From Lacimicrobium sp. SS2-24 (GTDB taxonomy: Bacteria; Pseudomonadota; Gammaproteobacteria; Enterobacterales; Alteromonadaceae), in contig NZ_NIWW01000002.1 of NCBI RefSeq assembly GCF_002201535.1, forward strand, positions 124,001 to 188,000: a stretch of 64,000 nucleotides of DNA. Reading direction: 5' to 3'. The notes beneath the pieces were generated by a model that saw nothing but the letters and a program-made list of their open reading frames with translations, did not search any database and was not told the DNA's origin. The first letter of the stretch is position 1, and the number at the start of each line of letters is the position of its first letter. Positions 53,664 through 61,393 of the stretch are shown piece after piece. A program made the position numbers and the translations under genes.

Positions 53664-55097
53664 TTCAGTTAATTCCGTCAATGCGTTTACTCTCTGCAGA
53701 TTCTTCTTAATACTTGCAGCAAGCTTTTCATTCTGGTTCGCTATAGCCAGCTTCAGTGCTTTTTCATAGGCATGGCGAGCTCCTTTTATATCCTTAGCGG
53801 TTTCTAAGGCTTCGCCATAGCTATCCCAGATATTAGCGGAATCAGGAAACTGTTCAGAACAAAATTTAAAGGTTTCGACTGCTAATTCAGCGTGGTTGTT
53901 ACCAAGCAAAAAGTAACCAATGGAGTTTATGTCTTTCTCATTTACATCATAAATGTCAGGCTTCTTTCGCATTGATATAAATGCAGATTTTGCCTCGTCT
54001 AACCCCTTATTCATTAACACGTCGTAATACATAATATGAGCATCTTTCTTTGGATAAGCCGGACTTTCACCATCCAAAATAGATATCAGCGTAAATCGAA
54101 TATCGTTGTACTGAAGTTCTAACCCGTTATTTGCAGTAAAAACTATGGTCCTGTTCTTTTCGGGAAATCGATACAACATGGATTGATAACCGCCAAATCC
54201 ACCATGATGATGAATCCCCCAAAGCTCATCGTTTTTGTACACACCAATACCAAAATCGGCATTTAATCGGCAATCATTTCCCCAACATTTAAATGGCGTT
54301 AATGCCTGTTGTAAAGTCGCTTGCTTTACCAGAGCATTGTTAGACAGTGCGCGCTCCCATTTCAGCAAGTCACTTACATTTGAATAGACATTACTGGCAC
54401 CGGTTGTGAAGTCTTGCGGCACGTTTCCCCGCCCAAATTCGTATCCGATGGCAAGCTGTGCCGTCGTCCGCGGTTCAGTTCCTAGTACATAGCTATACTT
54501 CATATTCAATGGCACGAAAATTCTGTCTTGAACGAAGGCTCCAAATGGTTGCTCAGTTATTCTTTCAACAACCATTGCTAAAAGCTGATACCCATAACTG
54601 CCATAAAGCGTATCTTCTCCGGGCTGAAACTCGATCTCAGTCACCGTCCTCAATTCAGGAATAATTTTAGTATTGTCCAAATCAGGCTGATATTCATTAG
54701 CAGGCAAGCCTGAGGAATGACTCAGCAAATGGCTAATTGTAATCTTCTCAGCCCAGTTTGGCAGCTCAGGAAAGTAGGTGGATAGAGAGTTTTCCAGCTG
54801 TAGCTTATTGTCCTCGACCAGCAGCAAGATCGACATTGCAGTGAAGCCCTTTGATATAGATCCAATATTGAAAACTGCATATTTTTCAACAGGTTTTGCT
54901 TTAGAAGCATCAGCATATCCACCAGACTTACTAAAAATATTCTCACCATTTTCGATGACAGCTATTGAACCGCTGAAAATAGCCTGCTTTTCCATTTCAA
55001 CGATAAACGCATCGAGCTGACCAGCAACATCTTGCTCATTTGCCCTGACCAAAAAGCATAGAAGTACAAGTGGAATGACTTTAACTATATTCTTCAA
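53658..55097 (-). CDS. Secreted serine hydrolase (S12) with TPR tail (cassette 7)
   Basis: A 479-aa protein with a signal peptide (VKVIPLVLLCFLVRA), a beta-lactamase-like domain and C-terminal TPR-like helices (about 385-465, e.g. GYFLLGNNHAELAVETFKFC). Active-site motifs are SISK in IGSISKGFT, YGY at the YxN position and HHGGFGG. The family includes esterases and peptidases; beta-lactam hydrolysis is not implied. The start is TTG at 55097 with AGAGGA 7 nt upstream. Stop codon TAA lies in the attC core. Confidence 0.87.
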   Translation of the reverse strand: MKNIVKVIPLVLLCFLVRANEQDVAGQLDAFIVEMEKQAIFSGSIAVIENGENIFSKSGGYADASKAKPVEKYAVFNIGSISKGFTAMSILLLVEDNKLQLENSLSTYFPELPNWAEKITISHLLSHSSGLPANEYQPDLDNTKIIPELRTVTEIEFQPGEDTLYGSYGYQLLAMVVERITEQPFGAFVQDRIFVPLNMKYSYVLGTEPRTTAQLAIGYEFGRGNVPQDFTTGASNVYSNVSDLLKWERALSNNALVKQATLQQALTPFKCWGNDCRLNADFGIGVYKNDELWGIHHHGGFGGYQSMLYRFPEKNRTIVFTANNGLELQYNDIRFTLISILDGESPAYPKKDAHIMYYDVLMNKGLDEAKSAFISMRKKPDIYDVNEKDINSIGYFLLGNNHAELAVETFKFCSEQFPDSANIWDSYGEALETAKDIKGARHAYEKALKLAIANQNEKLAASIKKNLQRVNALTELTES

Positions 55098-55113
55098 CTT
55101 ATTATCCTCTTAA

Positions 55114-55172
55114 AGCTAACGCTTTGCGTCCCTGCCGTGTTGTTTGCGGCACACTTCCGCAACTTGTTATGT
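55114..55172 (-). other. attC site (59 bp)
   Basis: AGCTAAC and GTTATGT frame a palindromic centre containing TTTGCGGC and GCCGTGTT. It separates the two-TM cassette from the serine-hydrolase cassette. Confidence 0.85.
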
Positions 55173-55176
55173 AACA

Positions 55177-55461
55177 CTACGGCCACTGAACCTGCCCCAT
55201 TAAATTCTTGTAAGATGCCAAGGCTTTGAGTGTGGATAGCACCACTGCCTGCTTTTTGATGAGCACCTGATATAGGAAGACAGGGAGCAGCCAAAGTAAA
55301 ATAAGACCAAGCTGAATAAAGATGGCTGCAAAAACGAACTCTTTAATGCCGATTAGCGCTAGAAGAACAACACAAATGTTGATGATAAGGAACGCCCAAA
55401 CCGCTCTCCTTGCATCTGACTTCAGCTCCGATATTGGCTCTTCTCTCACTTCCTTTTGCAC
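55177..55461 (-). CDS. Two-TM small membrane protein (cassette 6)
   Basis: A 94-aa protein with two hydrophobic helices (VWAFLIINICVVLLALIGI and FAAIFIQLGLILLWLLPVFLY) and a basic C-terminal tail. GTG start at 55461 with AGGA 6 nt upstream. No family recognised, as is usual for integron cassette proteins. Confidence 0.75.
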   Translation of the reverse strand: MQKEVREEPISELKSDARRAVWAFLIINICVVLLALIGIKEFVFAAIFIQLGLILLWLLPVFLYQVLIKKQAVVLSTLKALASYKNLMGQVQWP

Positions 55462-55476
55462 GATTTTTCCTGTGTT

Positions 55477-55567
55477 ACATAACGCCCAAATTTAGAGCGG
55501 AAAGCCGCGCAGCGGGTTGACGTCGCAGCCAGCGCTTTTCGCTGGCGATAATATTTGCTTGTTAGGC
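55477..55567 (-). other. attC site (91 bp)
   Basis: ACATAAC and GTTAGGC cores flank a long imperfect palindrome (AGCGGAAAGCCGCG and CCAGCGCTTTTCGCTGG inside). It ends the four-TM cassette, whose TAA is in the core. Confidence 0.85.
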
Positions 55568-55975
55568 ATTTGCCCGATTCGAGCTGCGAACTAATAAGTA
55601 AAAACACACTGCCAACAATAGGTAACGCGGTAACGTTGTTACTAAGCTATTGAGCATCTGAGGCTGTGATTGCACCACAAAATAAAGCTGCAATAACACC
55701 AGAGGCGCGAGCAACAACGCATAGAAAGTTAAGTCTGGCTTTCTGATTACCACCCTACTGGCAAAAGCTACCACTAAAAACGCTGCCGCAAGCGGCACTG
55801 CAATAATGAAAAAGTCGACCAGAGTAAATGCAAGCAAGCCTGATACTTGTGCAACAGGTTTTAGAATGTCAGAGGGGATTGCTACCGCAGCACCGATACC
55901 AATAATAGCTATTGATGCATAAGCCAGCGCAATACCTAAAATGACGGCGATTACTCGATTTTTAAGTTGATCCAT
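55562..55975 (-). CDS. Four-TM membrane protein (cassette 5)
   Basis: A 137-aa protein with four helices, the first starting VIAVILGIALAYASIAIIGIGAAVA. No conserved motif known to me. Stop codon TAA at 55562 belongs to the attC core. An ATG at 55975 begins MDQLKNRV, 8 nt into a TAAG-type ribosome region. Confidence 0.75.
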   Translation of the reverse strand: MDQLKNRVIAVILGIALAYASIAIIGIGAAVAIPSDILKPVAQVSGLLAFTLVDFFIIAVPLAAAFLVVAFASRVVIRKPDLTFYALLLAPLVLLQLYFVVQSQPQMLNSLVTTLPRYLLLAVCFYLLVRSSNRANA

Positions 55976-55992
55976 CTACTTACTCCCTTTAT

Positions 55993-56068
55993 GCCTAACG
56001 CCAAAATATGGGGCGCGAGCTTGCGAGCGTCCCATCCCCGAAGGAGCGACATAAGTTTCTTGTTAGGC
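55993..56068 (-). other. attC site (76 bp)
   Basis: GCCTAAC and GTTAGGC are exact complements, with inner GGGGCGCGAGC and GCGAGCGTCCC pairing. It ends the YciI cassette. Confidence 0.88.
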
Positions 56069-56070
56069 GA

Positions 56071-56322
56071 CTAGCTTGCATTCCACTCATACACCGACAC
56101 CTTGGACGAACCGCTAGTATGAACCGGGTCGTTGAATGCAATTGCCTGCGCCGTTTCTAGATCTTTTGCCGAAATGACGTATGCGCCACCAGACTTGTCG
56201 GTGAACGGGCCTGCCAGCTCAAGGACGCCATCCGCTTTGAGCTGGGCCAAGAAATGCTTGTGGGCATCAACGACCGACTGCTGAAATTGGGGCGTACGCA
56301 TAGCCATGATTAGGTACCGCAC
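56071..56322 (-). CDS. YciI-like protein (cassette 4)
   Basis: An 83-aa ferredoxin-fold protein: DAHKHFLAQLKADGVLELAGPFTDKSGGAYVISAKDLETAQAIAFNDPVHTSGSSKVSVYEWN, with the conserved His and Asp of the YciI/DGPF group, small enzymes or sensors of uncertain role. GTG start with AAGGAG 6 nt upstream. Confidence 0.87.
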   Translation of the reverse strand: MRYLIMAMRTPQFQQSVVDAHKHFLAQLKADGVLELAGPFTDKSGGAYVISAKDLETAQAIAFNDPVHTSGSSKVSVYEWNAS

Positions 56323-56339
56323 TAAAATCTCCTTGGTTT

Positions 56340-56427
56340 GCCTAACGCACCGTTAACGGGCGAGCGTAGTTTGCGAGTCCGGGCCAGCGCTGTTTGCTGG
56401 CACATGCGTTGAACGGCTTGTTATAAG
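56340..56427 (-). other. attC site (about 88 bp)
   Basis: GCCTAAC and GTTATAAGC cores enclose GGGCGAGCG and GGCCAGCGCTGTTTGCTGGC pairings. It ends the 83-aa two-TM cassette, whose TAA is in the core. Confidence 0.85.
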
Positions 56428-56672
56428 CCATCTTTTGCACCGTGCGTAAACAATAAAAATTTTGGTGCATACCCAGTAAAAACTACATGCCCAGATATAT
56501 ACGCCATAGCCAGAATTACTGCGCTTAAAGCCCAAATAATATGATCATATGGCTCTGTGATTGCGAAAGTAACAGTTGCTAGAATAGCAAATAGAGAAAG
56601 CAAAAAAATAAACCCTGCCAGTACTCTAAACGGCATCCGAACTTTAGCGAGTTGTTCTTTACTTAAACTCAT
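56421..56672 (-). CDS. Two-TM small membrane protein (cassette 3)
   Basis: An 83-aa protein with two hydrophobic helices (FRVLAGFIFLLSLFAILATVTFA, then IIWALSAVILAMAYISGHVVFTGYAP). SGHV and FTGYAP recall short bacterial membrane proteins of unknown role. The stop TAA is supplied by the attC core. Confidence 0.75.
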   Translation of the reverse strand: MSLSKEQLAKVRMPFRVLAGFIFLLSLFAILATVTFAITEPYDHIIWALSAVILAMAYISGHVVFTGYAPKFLLFTHGAKDGL

Positions 56673-56683
56673 ACTTACCTATG

Positions 56684-56801
56684 GCTTATAACTTCCCACT
56701 AAGGGGCGATAACACATGGGCTAAAATTAGGAACGAAGTGACGCAGCCCATGTGTTAGCGTCCCAGCGAGCGGAGCGAGTTCCTTGAGTGGTTTGTTATG
56801 C
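56684..56801 (-). other. attC site (118 bp)
   Basis: GCTTATAAC and GTTATGC cores flank a long palindrome: ACACATGGGCT pairs with AGCCCATGTGT, a 22-nt stem. It is the longest attC here, in the size range of Vibrio repeats. It ends the VOC cassette. Confidence 0.85.
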
Positions 56802-57182
56802 ACTTAGACTATTATCTCTATGAAAAATAGCGATTTTATTATTATCCAAATCTCTAATATAAGAAGCAAAATAAGCATTCTCATTTCGAGGACCAGGCTT
56901 TCCTTCGCTAGTCGAGCCTAAGCTTATTGCTAGCTGATAGATCTCTTTAACAAGTTCATTACTGTTAACTTTGAGAGCCAGCATGGTTCCATTACCGAAT
57001 GTCGCAGGTTTTCCATTGTGTGGTTTAGTAATGGATAACTTTGTATCAGAGCCTGGAAATGCATAAAACACAACGTCTTCGGTTTTTGCTACTTGTTTTG
57101 CACCGATTAGACCGAGAATTTGGTCATAAAATCCAATAGCTTTATTAAGGTCGTTAGTTCCTAACGTAATATGTGAAATCAC
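56796..57182 (-). CDS. VOC-superfamily protein (cassette 2)
   Basis: A 128-aa glyoxalase-like protein: ISHITLGTNDLNKAIGFYDQILGLIGA and YIRDLDNNKIAIFHRD at the end, the two ends of a VOC domain. GTG start at 57182 with AGGAG 9 nt upstream. The stop TAA is in the attC core. Substrate unknown; VOC proteins are common integron cargo. Confidence 0.88.
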   Translation of the reverse strand: MISHITLGTNDLNKAIGFYDQILGLIGAKQVAKTEDVVFYAFPGSDTKLSITKPHNGKPATFGNGTMLALKVNSNELVKEIYQLAISLGSTSEGKPGPRNENAYFASYIRDLDNNKIAIFHRDNSLSA

Positions 57183-57200
57183 TACCGATGTCTCCTAGGT

Positions 57201-57286
57201 GCATAACGCTTTAAACAGCGGAAAACACACGCGCTTTGGCCATTTTTGGCCTGCGGGTGGTTTTCCGATGATTTAACTTGTTAGGT
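57201..57286 (-). other. attC site (86 bp)
   Basis: GCATAAC and GTTAGGT cores flank a hairpin in which CGGAAAAC pairs with GTTTTCCG and GGCC with GGCC around an AT-rich loop. It ends the first cassette after attI. Confidence 0.85.
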
Positions 57287-57301
57287 TCTATGGTCAAAAT
57301 G

Positions 57302-57667
57302 CTACTTATCACTACCATATCCAGTTGGCCTATATAAGCTCAAATAATCAAGACTATCGCCAACGTAAATTTCATCTCTAGCCTGTATGTTCACATACAG
57401 GTCTTCAACAACCTCTCCATCAGGTGAAATGAGCTCAATCAGCCATCCGTGCTCTACTTTCTTATATCGAATGTTGAAAGTGGTTGCGCCCCGCTCTGGA
57501 TAGAGAGATAACTCTCTTGTCAGAGTATTTTCATAAAATCCCCAGATAACCGTGTTCTTACTCCCATAGTTAAACCACTTTGTGTTAACCAGAGGAAATG
57601 AATCAGTTTCAAGTGGATAGGAGTACGCTGAGACAATGCTCAATAAGAGTGCCAGAATAGTTCTCAT
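57302..57667 (-). CDS. Secreted protein of unknown function (cassette 1)
   Basis: A 121-aa protein with a signal peptide (RTILALLLSIVSAYS) and a beta-rich domain (FPLVNTKWFNYGSKNTVIWGFYENTLTRELSLYP). No family recognised. The ATG is 13 nt after the attI/cassette junction GTTAGG, so as first cassette it has the best expression from the integron promoter. Confidence 0.78.
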   Translation of the reverse strand: MRTILALLLSIVSAYSYPLETDSFPLVNTKWFNYGSKNTVIWGFYENTLTRELSLYPERGATTFNIRYKKVEHGWLIELISPDGEVVEDLYVNIQARDEIYVGDSLDYLSLYRPTGYGSDK

Positions 57668-57670
57668 CGG

Positions 57671-57740
57671 TGAACCTAACAGTTTAATAGCGGGAAGAGT
57701 TCCTTGTTTAAACGCGGAAGACTTCCTCTTTTTTGCTGTT
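57671..57740 (-). other. attI recombination site
   Basis: The junction GTTAGGTTC (minus strand) at 57680 is where cassette 1 joins the integrase side, with no second attC core beyond it. The 50-60 nt toward intI have no palindromic attC shape, as expected of attI. The exact right border cannot be seen. Confidence 0.6.
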
Positions 57741-57749
57741 ATCAGGAAG

Positions 57750-57777
57750 TTGGTCTATAACTGTATGAAAATACAGT
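57750..57777 (+). promoter_or_regulatory. Promoter of intI
   Basis: TTGGTC and TACAGT are 16 bp apart upstream of intI. The LexA box lies over the -10 element. Confidence 0.5.
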
Positions 57778-57778
57778 A
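57759..57778 (+). promoter_or_regulatory. LexA (SOS) box over the intI promoter
   Basis: CTGTATGAAAATACAG at 57761-57776 matches the gammaproteobacterial LexA consensus CTGT-N8-ACAG exactly in its conserved positions. SOS control of integron integrases through such a box is established for Vibrio cholerae and class 1 integrons. Confidence 0.85.
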
Positions 57779-57794
57779 TATGGAGCATGCTGTT

Positions 57795-58760
57795 ATGGCA
57801 AAATCCCTCTTTCTTCAGTCCGTGGCCGAGCAGATGTACGCCCATCGCTACGCCAAGCGTACCATTGAAACCTATATCAAGTGGATCAGCAGTTATATTC
57901 ACTTTCATCAGATGCGCCATCCCGTTCAGATGGGCGACACAGAAGTGGAGCAGTATCTGAATCACCTGGTAAACGAACTGGATGTGGCCGCTGGCACACA
58001 GGCCTCGGCACTCAATGCGCTGGTGTTTCTGTATAAGGAGGTGGTGAAGCAACCGCTGAGCCTGAAGCTGAATTTTGTTAAAAGCCAGCGTCAGCAAAAA
58101 TTGCCCGTGGTAATAACACAACTGGAAATGCGCCAATTGCTGGCACATGTCTCGGCGCAACAAAAATTACCGGTGTCGTTGCTATACGCCAGTGGTCTGA
58201 GGCTAATGGAGTCGGTGCGCCTGCGGGTGCAGGATATTGATTTCGATTATAAATCGGTGCGTGTCTGGAACGGTAAGGGCGGCAAGCACCGGGTCGTGAC
58301 TTTGGCCAGTGAATTAATTCCGGATTTACGCCGCCAGATCACGCTGGTAGAGCAGTATCTGCATGCGGATTTAGCCAATCCCCATTATGCCGGGGTGTGG
58401 ATGCCGCACCGGTTAAGGGTTAAGTACCCCCAGTCCAAAAGCCAACTGGGCTGGCAGTATCTGTTTCCCAGTCGCCAGGTGTCGGTGGATCCCGAAACCG
58501 CCACCGTGCGGCGCCATCATATTGATGAAACCTCGGTCCGAAAGGCTGTTGGCAGGGCGGCCCGCCAGGCGGGTATTAAAAAGCATGTTACTCCGCACAC
58601 CCTGCGCCACTCTTTTGCGACCCACCTGCTGCAATCTGGCGCTGACATTCGCACAGTGCAGGATCAGCTCGGCCATGCAGATTTGCGCACCACGCAGATA
58701 TATACCCACATTCTTCAGCGCGGGGGCCATGGGGTCATCAGCCCGTTTTCGCATTTGTAA
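57795..58760 (+). CDS. intI: Integron integrase IntI (tyrosine recombinase)
   Basis: A 321-aa tyrosine recombinase. Catalytic residues: Arg136 (YASGLRLMES), Lys in the following strand (GKGGKHR), His268 and Arg271 (HTLRHSFATHLL), His294 (LGHADLRTT) and Tyr303 (QIYTHILQRG). Residues about 222-250 (LFPSRQVSVDPET, then HIDETSVRKAV) are the insertion that sets integron integrases apart from XerC/D. It inserts and excises cassettes at attI and attC. The ATG at 57795 has GGAG 9 nt upstream; two earlier in-frame ATGs fall in the LexA box or lack a ribosome site. It is transcribed away from the array. Confidence 0.95.
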   Translation: MAKSLFLQSVAEQMYAHRYAKRTIETYIKWISSYIHFHQMRHPVQMGDTEVEQYLNHLVNELDVAAGTQASALNALVFLYKEVVKQPLSLKLNFVKSQRQQKLPVVITQLEMRQLLAHVSAQQKLPVSLLYASGLRLMESVRLRVQDIDFDYKSVRVWNGKGGKHRVVTLASELIPDLRRQITLVEQYLHADLANPHYAGVWMPHRLRVKYPQSKSQLGWQYLFPSRQVSVDPETATVRRHHIDETSVRKAVGRAARQAGIKKHVTPHTLRHSFATHLLQSGADIRTVQDQLGHADLRTTQIYTHILQRGGHGVISPFSHL

Positions 58761-58762
58761 TT

Positions 58763-59071
58763 GGCGGGAGTCCAGTGACCTAAAACAACGAAGACAAAAA
58801 GGCGCTGGATGCCCGATAACCACATTCGGGCATGACCTGCGGTGGCGTCGTTCCCGCATGCTGTTGGCGGGAACCCAGTGACCTTAAAACACCGAAAGGA
58901 AAAAGGCGCTGGATGCCCGATAATGACATTCGGGCATGACCGCCTGAGCCAAATGAAAAAGGCGCTGGATCTCCGCCTTCGCGGAGATGACAACTAAACA
59001 AAGAAGCCGAGAACGACATTCGGGTATGACCGTTTGAGGGAGGATGCCCGAGCGTTGCACTCGGGCATAAC
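58763..59071. repeat. Left block of ~104-bp double-hairpin repeats
   Basis: A partial copy (58763-58848), a full copy (58849-58951) and decayed pieces to 59071 share the two hairpins of the array at 61394: TTCCCGC with GCGGGAA, and ATGCCCGA with TCGGGCAT. The block fills the gap between intI and the amidohydrolase gene. There is no gene in it. Confidence 0.85.
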
Positions 59072-59091
59072 CTGCTTGTGGGTATTTGGGC

Positions 59092-61176
59092 CTATTGCGA
59101 CGCGCTGACTTCATCGACCTGTGGTTTGTCGGTAAAAGGTGTAATACCAAGCTCGGGGTAGACTTCGCTGGGGTAATAAAACACGCCGCCACGCGACACC
59201 ATGCTGATGGTCTTGATGGCTTTGATGTCGTCAACCGGATTGCCCGGCACCAGGAAGAAGTCGGCATGCTTCCCGGGTTCAATGCTGCCGCGATTTTCAT
59301 GGCCAAGATACCGGGCCATATCGTAGCTGCCCAGCTTCAGTACTTCAGCGGGGCTAAAGCCAAACTGCTGGTATAACTCCAGCTCGCGGTGCAAATTGAA
59401 CGCCCCACCCAGATCGGTGCCCGGCACTATCACAATGCCGCGGTCTTTCATCATTTTCAGGGTTTTCACAATCTGCTCATAGGCACCGCGATAGGCTGCG
59501 TCTTGTTCCGGGCTATCAATTTTTGCCAGCGAAACCTTGGCACTGCGCTGCACGCCCGGCGGCATATGGTCGATGTAGTCTCTTACGCCGGCGCGGGTCT
59601 CGCCGTTGCGTGACAGCAGCAGGTATTCGTGAATGGCCAGTGTGGGGTCAATGGCCACATTGTTTTCAACCATCAAATCCAGGGTGGTCTGCACCGGCTC
59701 GCTGCTTAAATCCAGCTCTGGCAGGCGATCCAATGCGGTGAGACGCAATAAGGTACGGGTGTCTTCGTCCGGCTCCAGTACCCAGCCCAGCATCACCTGA
59801 TTAATATGGGTCAGCTCGTTGTAGCCAGCCTTGATCATTTCATTGGCATTGGAAAACGCCGGTACATGGCCGCTAACCCGCATATTCAGTGATTTTGCCA
59901 GTTCGGCCATGGCCGGTACCCATTCACCTTTCATGCTGTTGTAGATTTTTATGCCCGGAAAGCCACGGTCAGCATAGGTTCTCACGGCTTCCAGGGCCTG
60001 CTCCTGGGTTTCTACCAGAATGCCGTTGTTGTTGTTCGACGGGCTCTTGCCCTCAATCATGCCATAACGGGTAATGCGGGGGCCTGCCAGAATACCGGCG
60101 TCGATTTTGTCTATCAGTTCGCTCAGCACCTCCAGTGAGTTGCCCATGTCTCTGATCGACGTTACACCGGCCAGCACATTCATCAGCCCGTCATCATCTC
60201 CGGTGTGGCCATGCATATCATACAAGCCGGGTACCAGCGTGCCGCCGTTACCCTGAATCAGGGTTTCACCGGGTTGAGCCGGGGTGTCAGCGCTATCAAT
60301 CCGGGCAATGCGGCCCGTTTCAACCACCACGGAAACCGGCCCAGAAAGCCCCAGTTTTTCGGGCTCGAAAAGGCGCACATCGGTGATACGTACCGGCCCC
60401 GCATACGCATGGGCAAAATTTGCCTGCAGACGCTCGAAGCGTTCGGTGGAGTAATTGGCTGCCAACTGACGCAGGCGCGCTTCTTCAGCCTCAAAGCCTT
60501 CGCGGATCACAATAAAGCGCGGATGAATAAAGGCGAAAAAGCGTTGTTGGTCGTCCAGTATCAGGTAATCGGGGTCAATATCGGCCCCGGCCAGGGCGTA
60601 GGTGGTAATCTGTGCCTTCGCATCTTCCCCGGTTACGCTCAGGCTTTGTAGCTTATTCAGGCTCAGAGTGCCGGCGGGCAACGCAGGCATGCTCTGTGTC
60701 TCGGTTTGCAGCAATGCGCTGGCCAGCACATATGTCTGGTAGGGGCTGCTGTTTTGCGGCACATATAAAGCAGGCTGTGTGATGCTGGCTTCGCCGCTGC
60801 CGGTGGCATCTTCCCAGCTGGCAGTGGCACCCTGGCGCTGCATCTTCTCTGCAACGGGGTTGCCAAAGGTGGTATTGCCACTGATATTCCAGCTTTGTGG
60901 AATGCCTTGTGCGTTTAAGGTAATCACCTCTTTTGAGGCTGGCCCGCGACCATTGCTCTTGTAGTCATAATCAATACGAAGTGTCTGGCCGGGATCGCTG
61001 GCAGCCAGCTCATGGGTGGCATGCAGATGGCCGACCTTGTTACCGTTCAGCATTACCGTAAAACGATGGGTGCTAACCTGTTCAACGGCGGGTGTCTGCG
61101 TAGTATCAGGTGCCACGGGGGCGTCAGAGCAGCCCAGCAGCAAAGTGGCAAGGGCGCCCCAGATGATTCTTTTCAT
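59092..61176 (-). CDS. Amidohydrolase-family lipoprotein
   Basis: A 694-aa protein. The N-terminus has a lipobox (LLGC, Cys16), so it should be lipid-anchored. Residues about 35-250 are a separate beta-rich domain. Residues about 260-670 are an amidohydrolase barrel with GLYDMHGHTGDDD (metal His pair), GIKIYNS (lysine that may be carbamylated), SGHVPAF, ELTHINQ and VPGTDLGG. Related enzymes are Xaa-Pro dipeptidases and imidazolonepropionase-like hydrolases. The substrate is unknown. Repeat blocks flank it on both sides. Confidence 0.87.
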   Translation of the reverse strand: MKRIIWGALATLLLGCSDAPVAPDTTQTPAVEQVSTHRFTVMLNGNKVGHLHATHELAASDPGQTLRIDYDYKSNGRGPASKEVITLNAQGIPQSWNISGNTTFGNPVAEKMQRQGATASWEDATGSGEASITQPALYVPQNSSPYQTYVLASALLQTETQSMPALPAGTLSLNKLQSLSVTGEDAKAQITTYALAGADIDPDYLILDDQQRFFAFIHPRFIVIREGFEAEEARLRQLAANYSTERFERLQANFAHAYAGPVRITDVRLFEPEKLGLSGPVSVVVETGRIARIDSADTPAQPGETLIQGNGGTLVPGLYDMHGHTGDDDGLMNVLAGVTSIRDMGNSLEVLSELIDKIDAGILAGPRITRYGMIEGKSPSNNNNGILVETQEQALEAVRTYADRGFPGIKIYNSMKGEWVPAMAELAKSLNMRVSGHVPAFSNANEMIKAGYNELTHINQVMLGWVLEPDEDTRTLLRLTALDRLPELDLSSEPVQTTLDLMVENNVAIDPTLAIHEYLLLSRNGETRAGVRDYIDHMPPGVQRSAKVSLAKIDSPEQDAAYRGAYEQIVKTLKMMKDRGIVIVPGTDLGGAFNLHRELELYQQFGFSPAEVLKLGSYDMARYLGHENRGSIEPGKHADFFLVPGNPVDDIKAIKTISMVSRGGVFYYPSEVYPELGITPFTDKPQVDEVSASQ

Positions 61177-61393
61177 TGTTGTGTCTCCGGTTGTTCCGTT
61201 TTTAGCCCACCGCCGTATTGCCCGGCAAAAGAGCAGATTTTCACCAGTCTATAGCGCTGAGAGCGCAAAACACAACGGGCTTTGTCCCGAATTCAGGTTA
61301 TTCAGCACAATGGCAACACCAGTGTGTTGTGACAATCTAATCAGCGCAGGACACGGGGCCGGGGTAATAACGGGACGCTGATGTGGCTGATTG

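Larger units (their letters stand above)
52922..58760 (-). mobile_element. Chromosomal integron: intI, attI and about eight cassettes
   Basis: An integron integrase on the plus strand faces away from a run of short genes, all on the minus strand. Each is followed by a sequence bounded by TAAC and GTTA cores with an imperfect palindrome between, which is the attC plan. Seven such sites are clear (57201, 56684, 56340, 55993, 55477, 55114, 53605) plus one degenerate site. Lengths from 59 to 118 bp and differing centres indicate cassettes of diverse origin. Several cassette stop codons are supplied by the TAA inside the attC core. No resistance gene was recognised. Confidence 0.93.
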
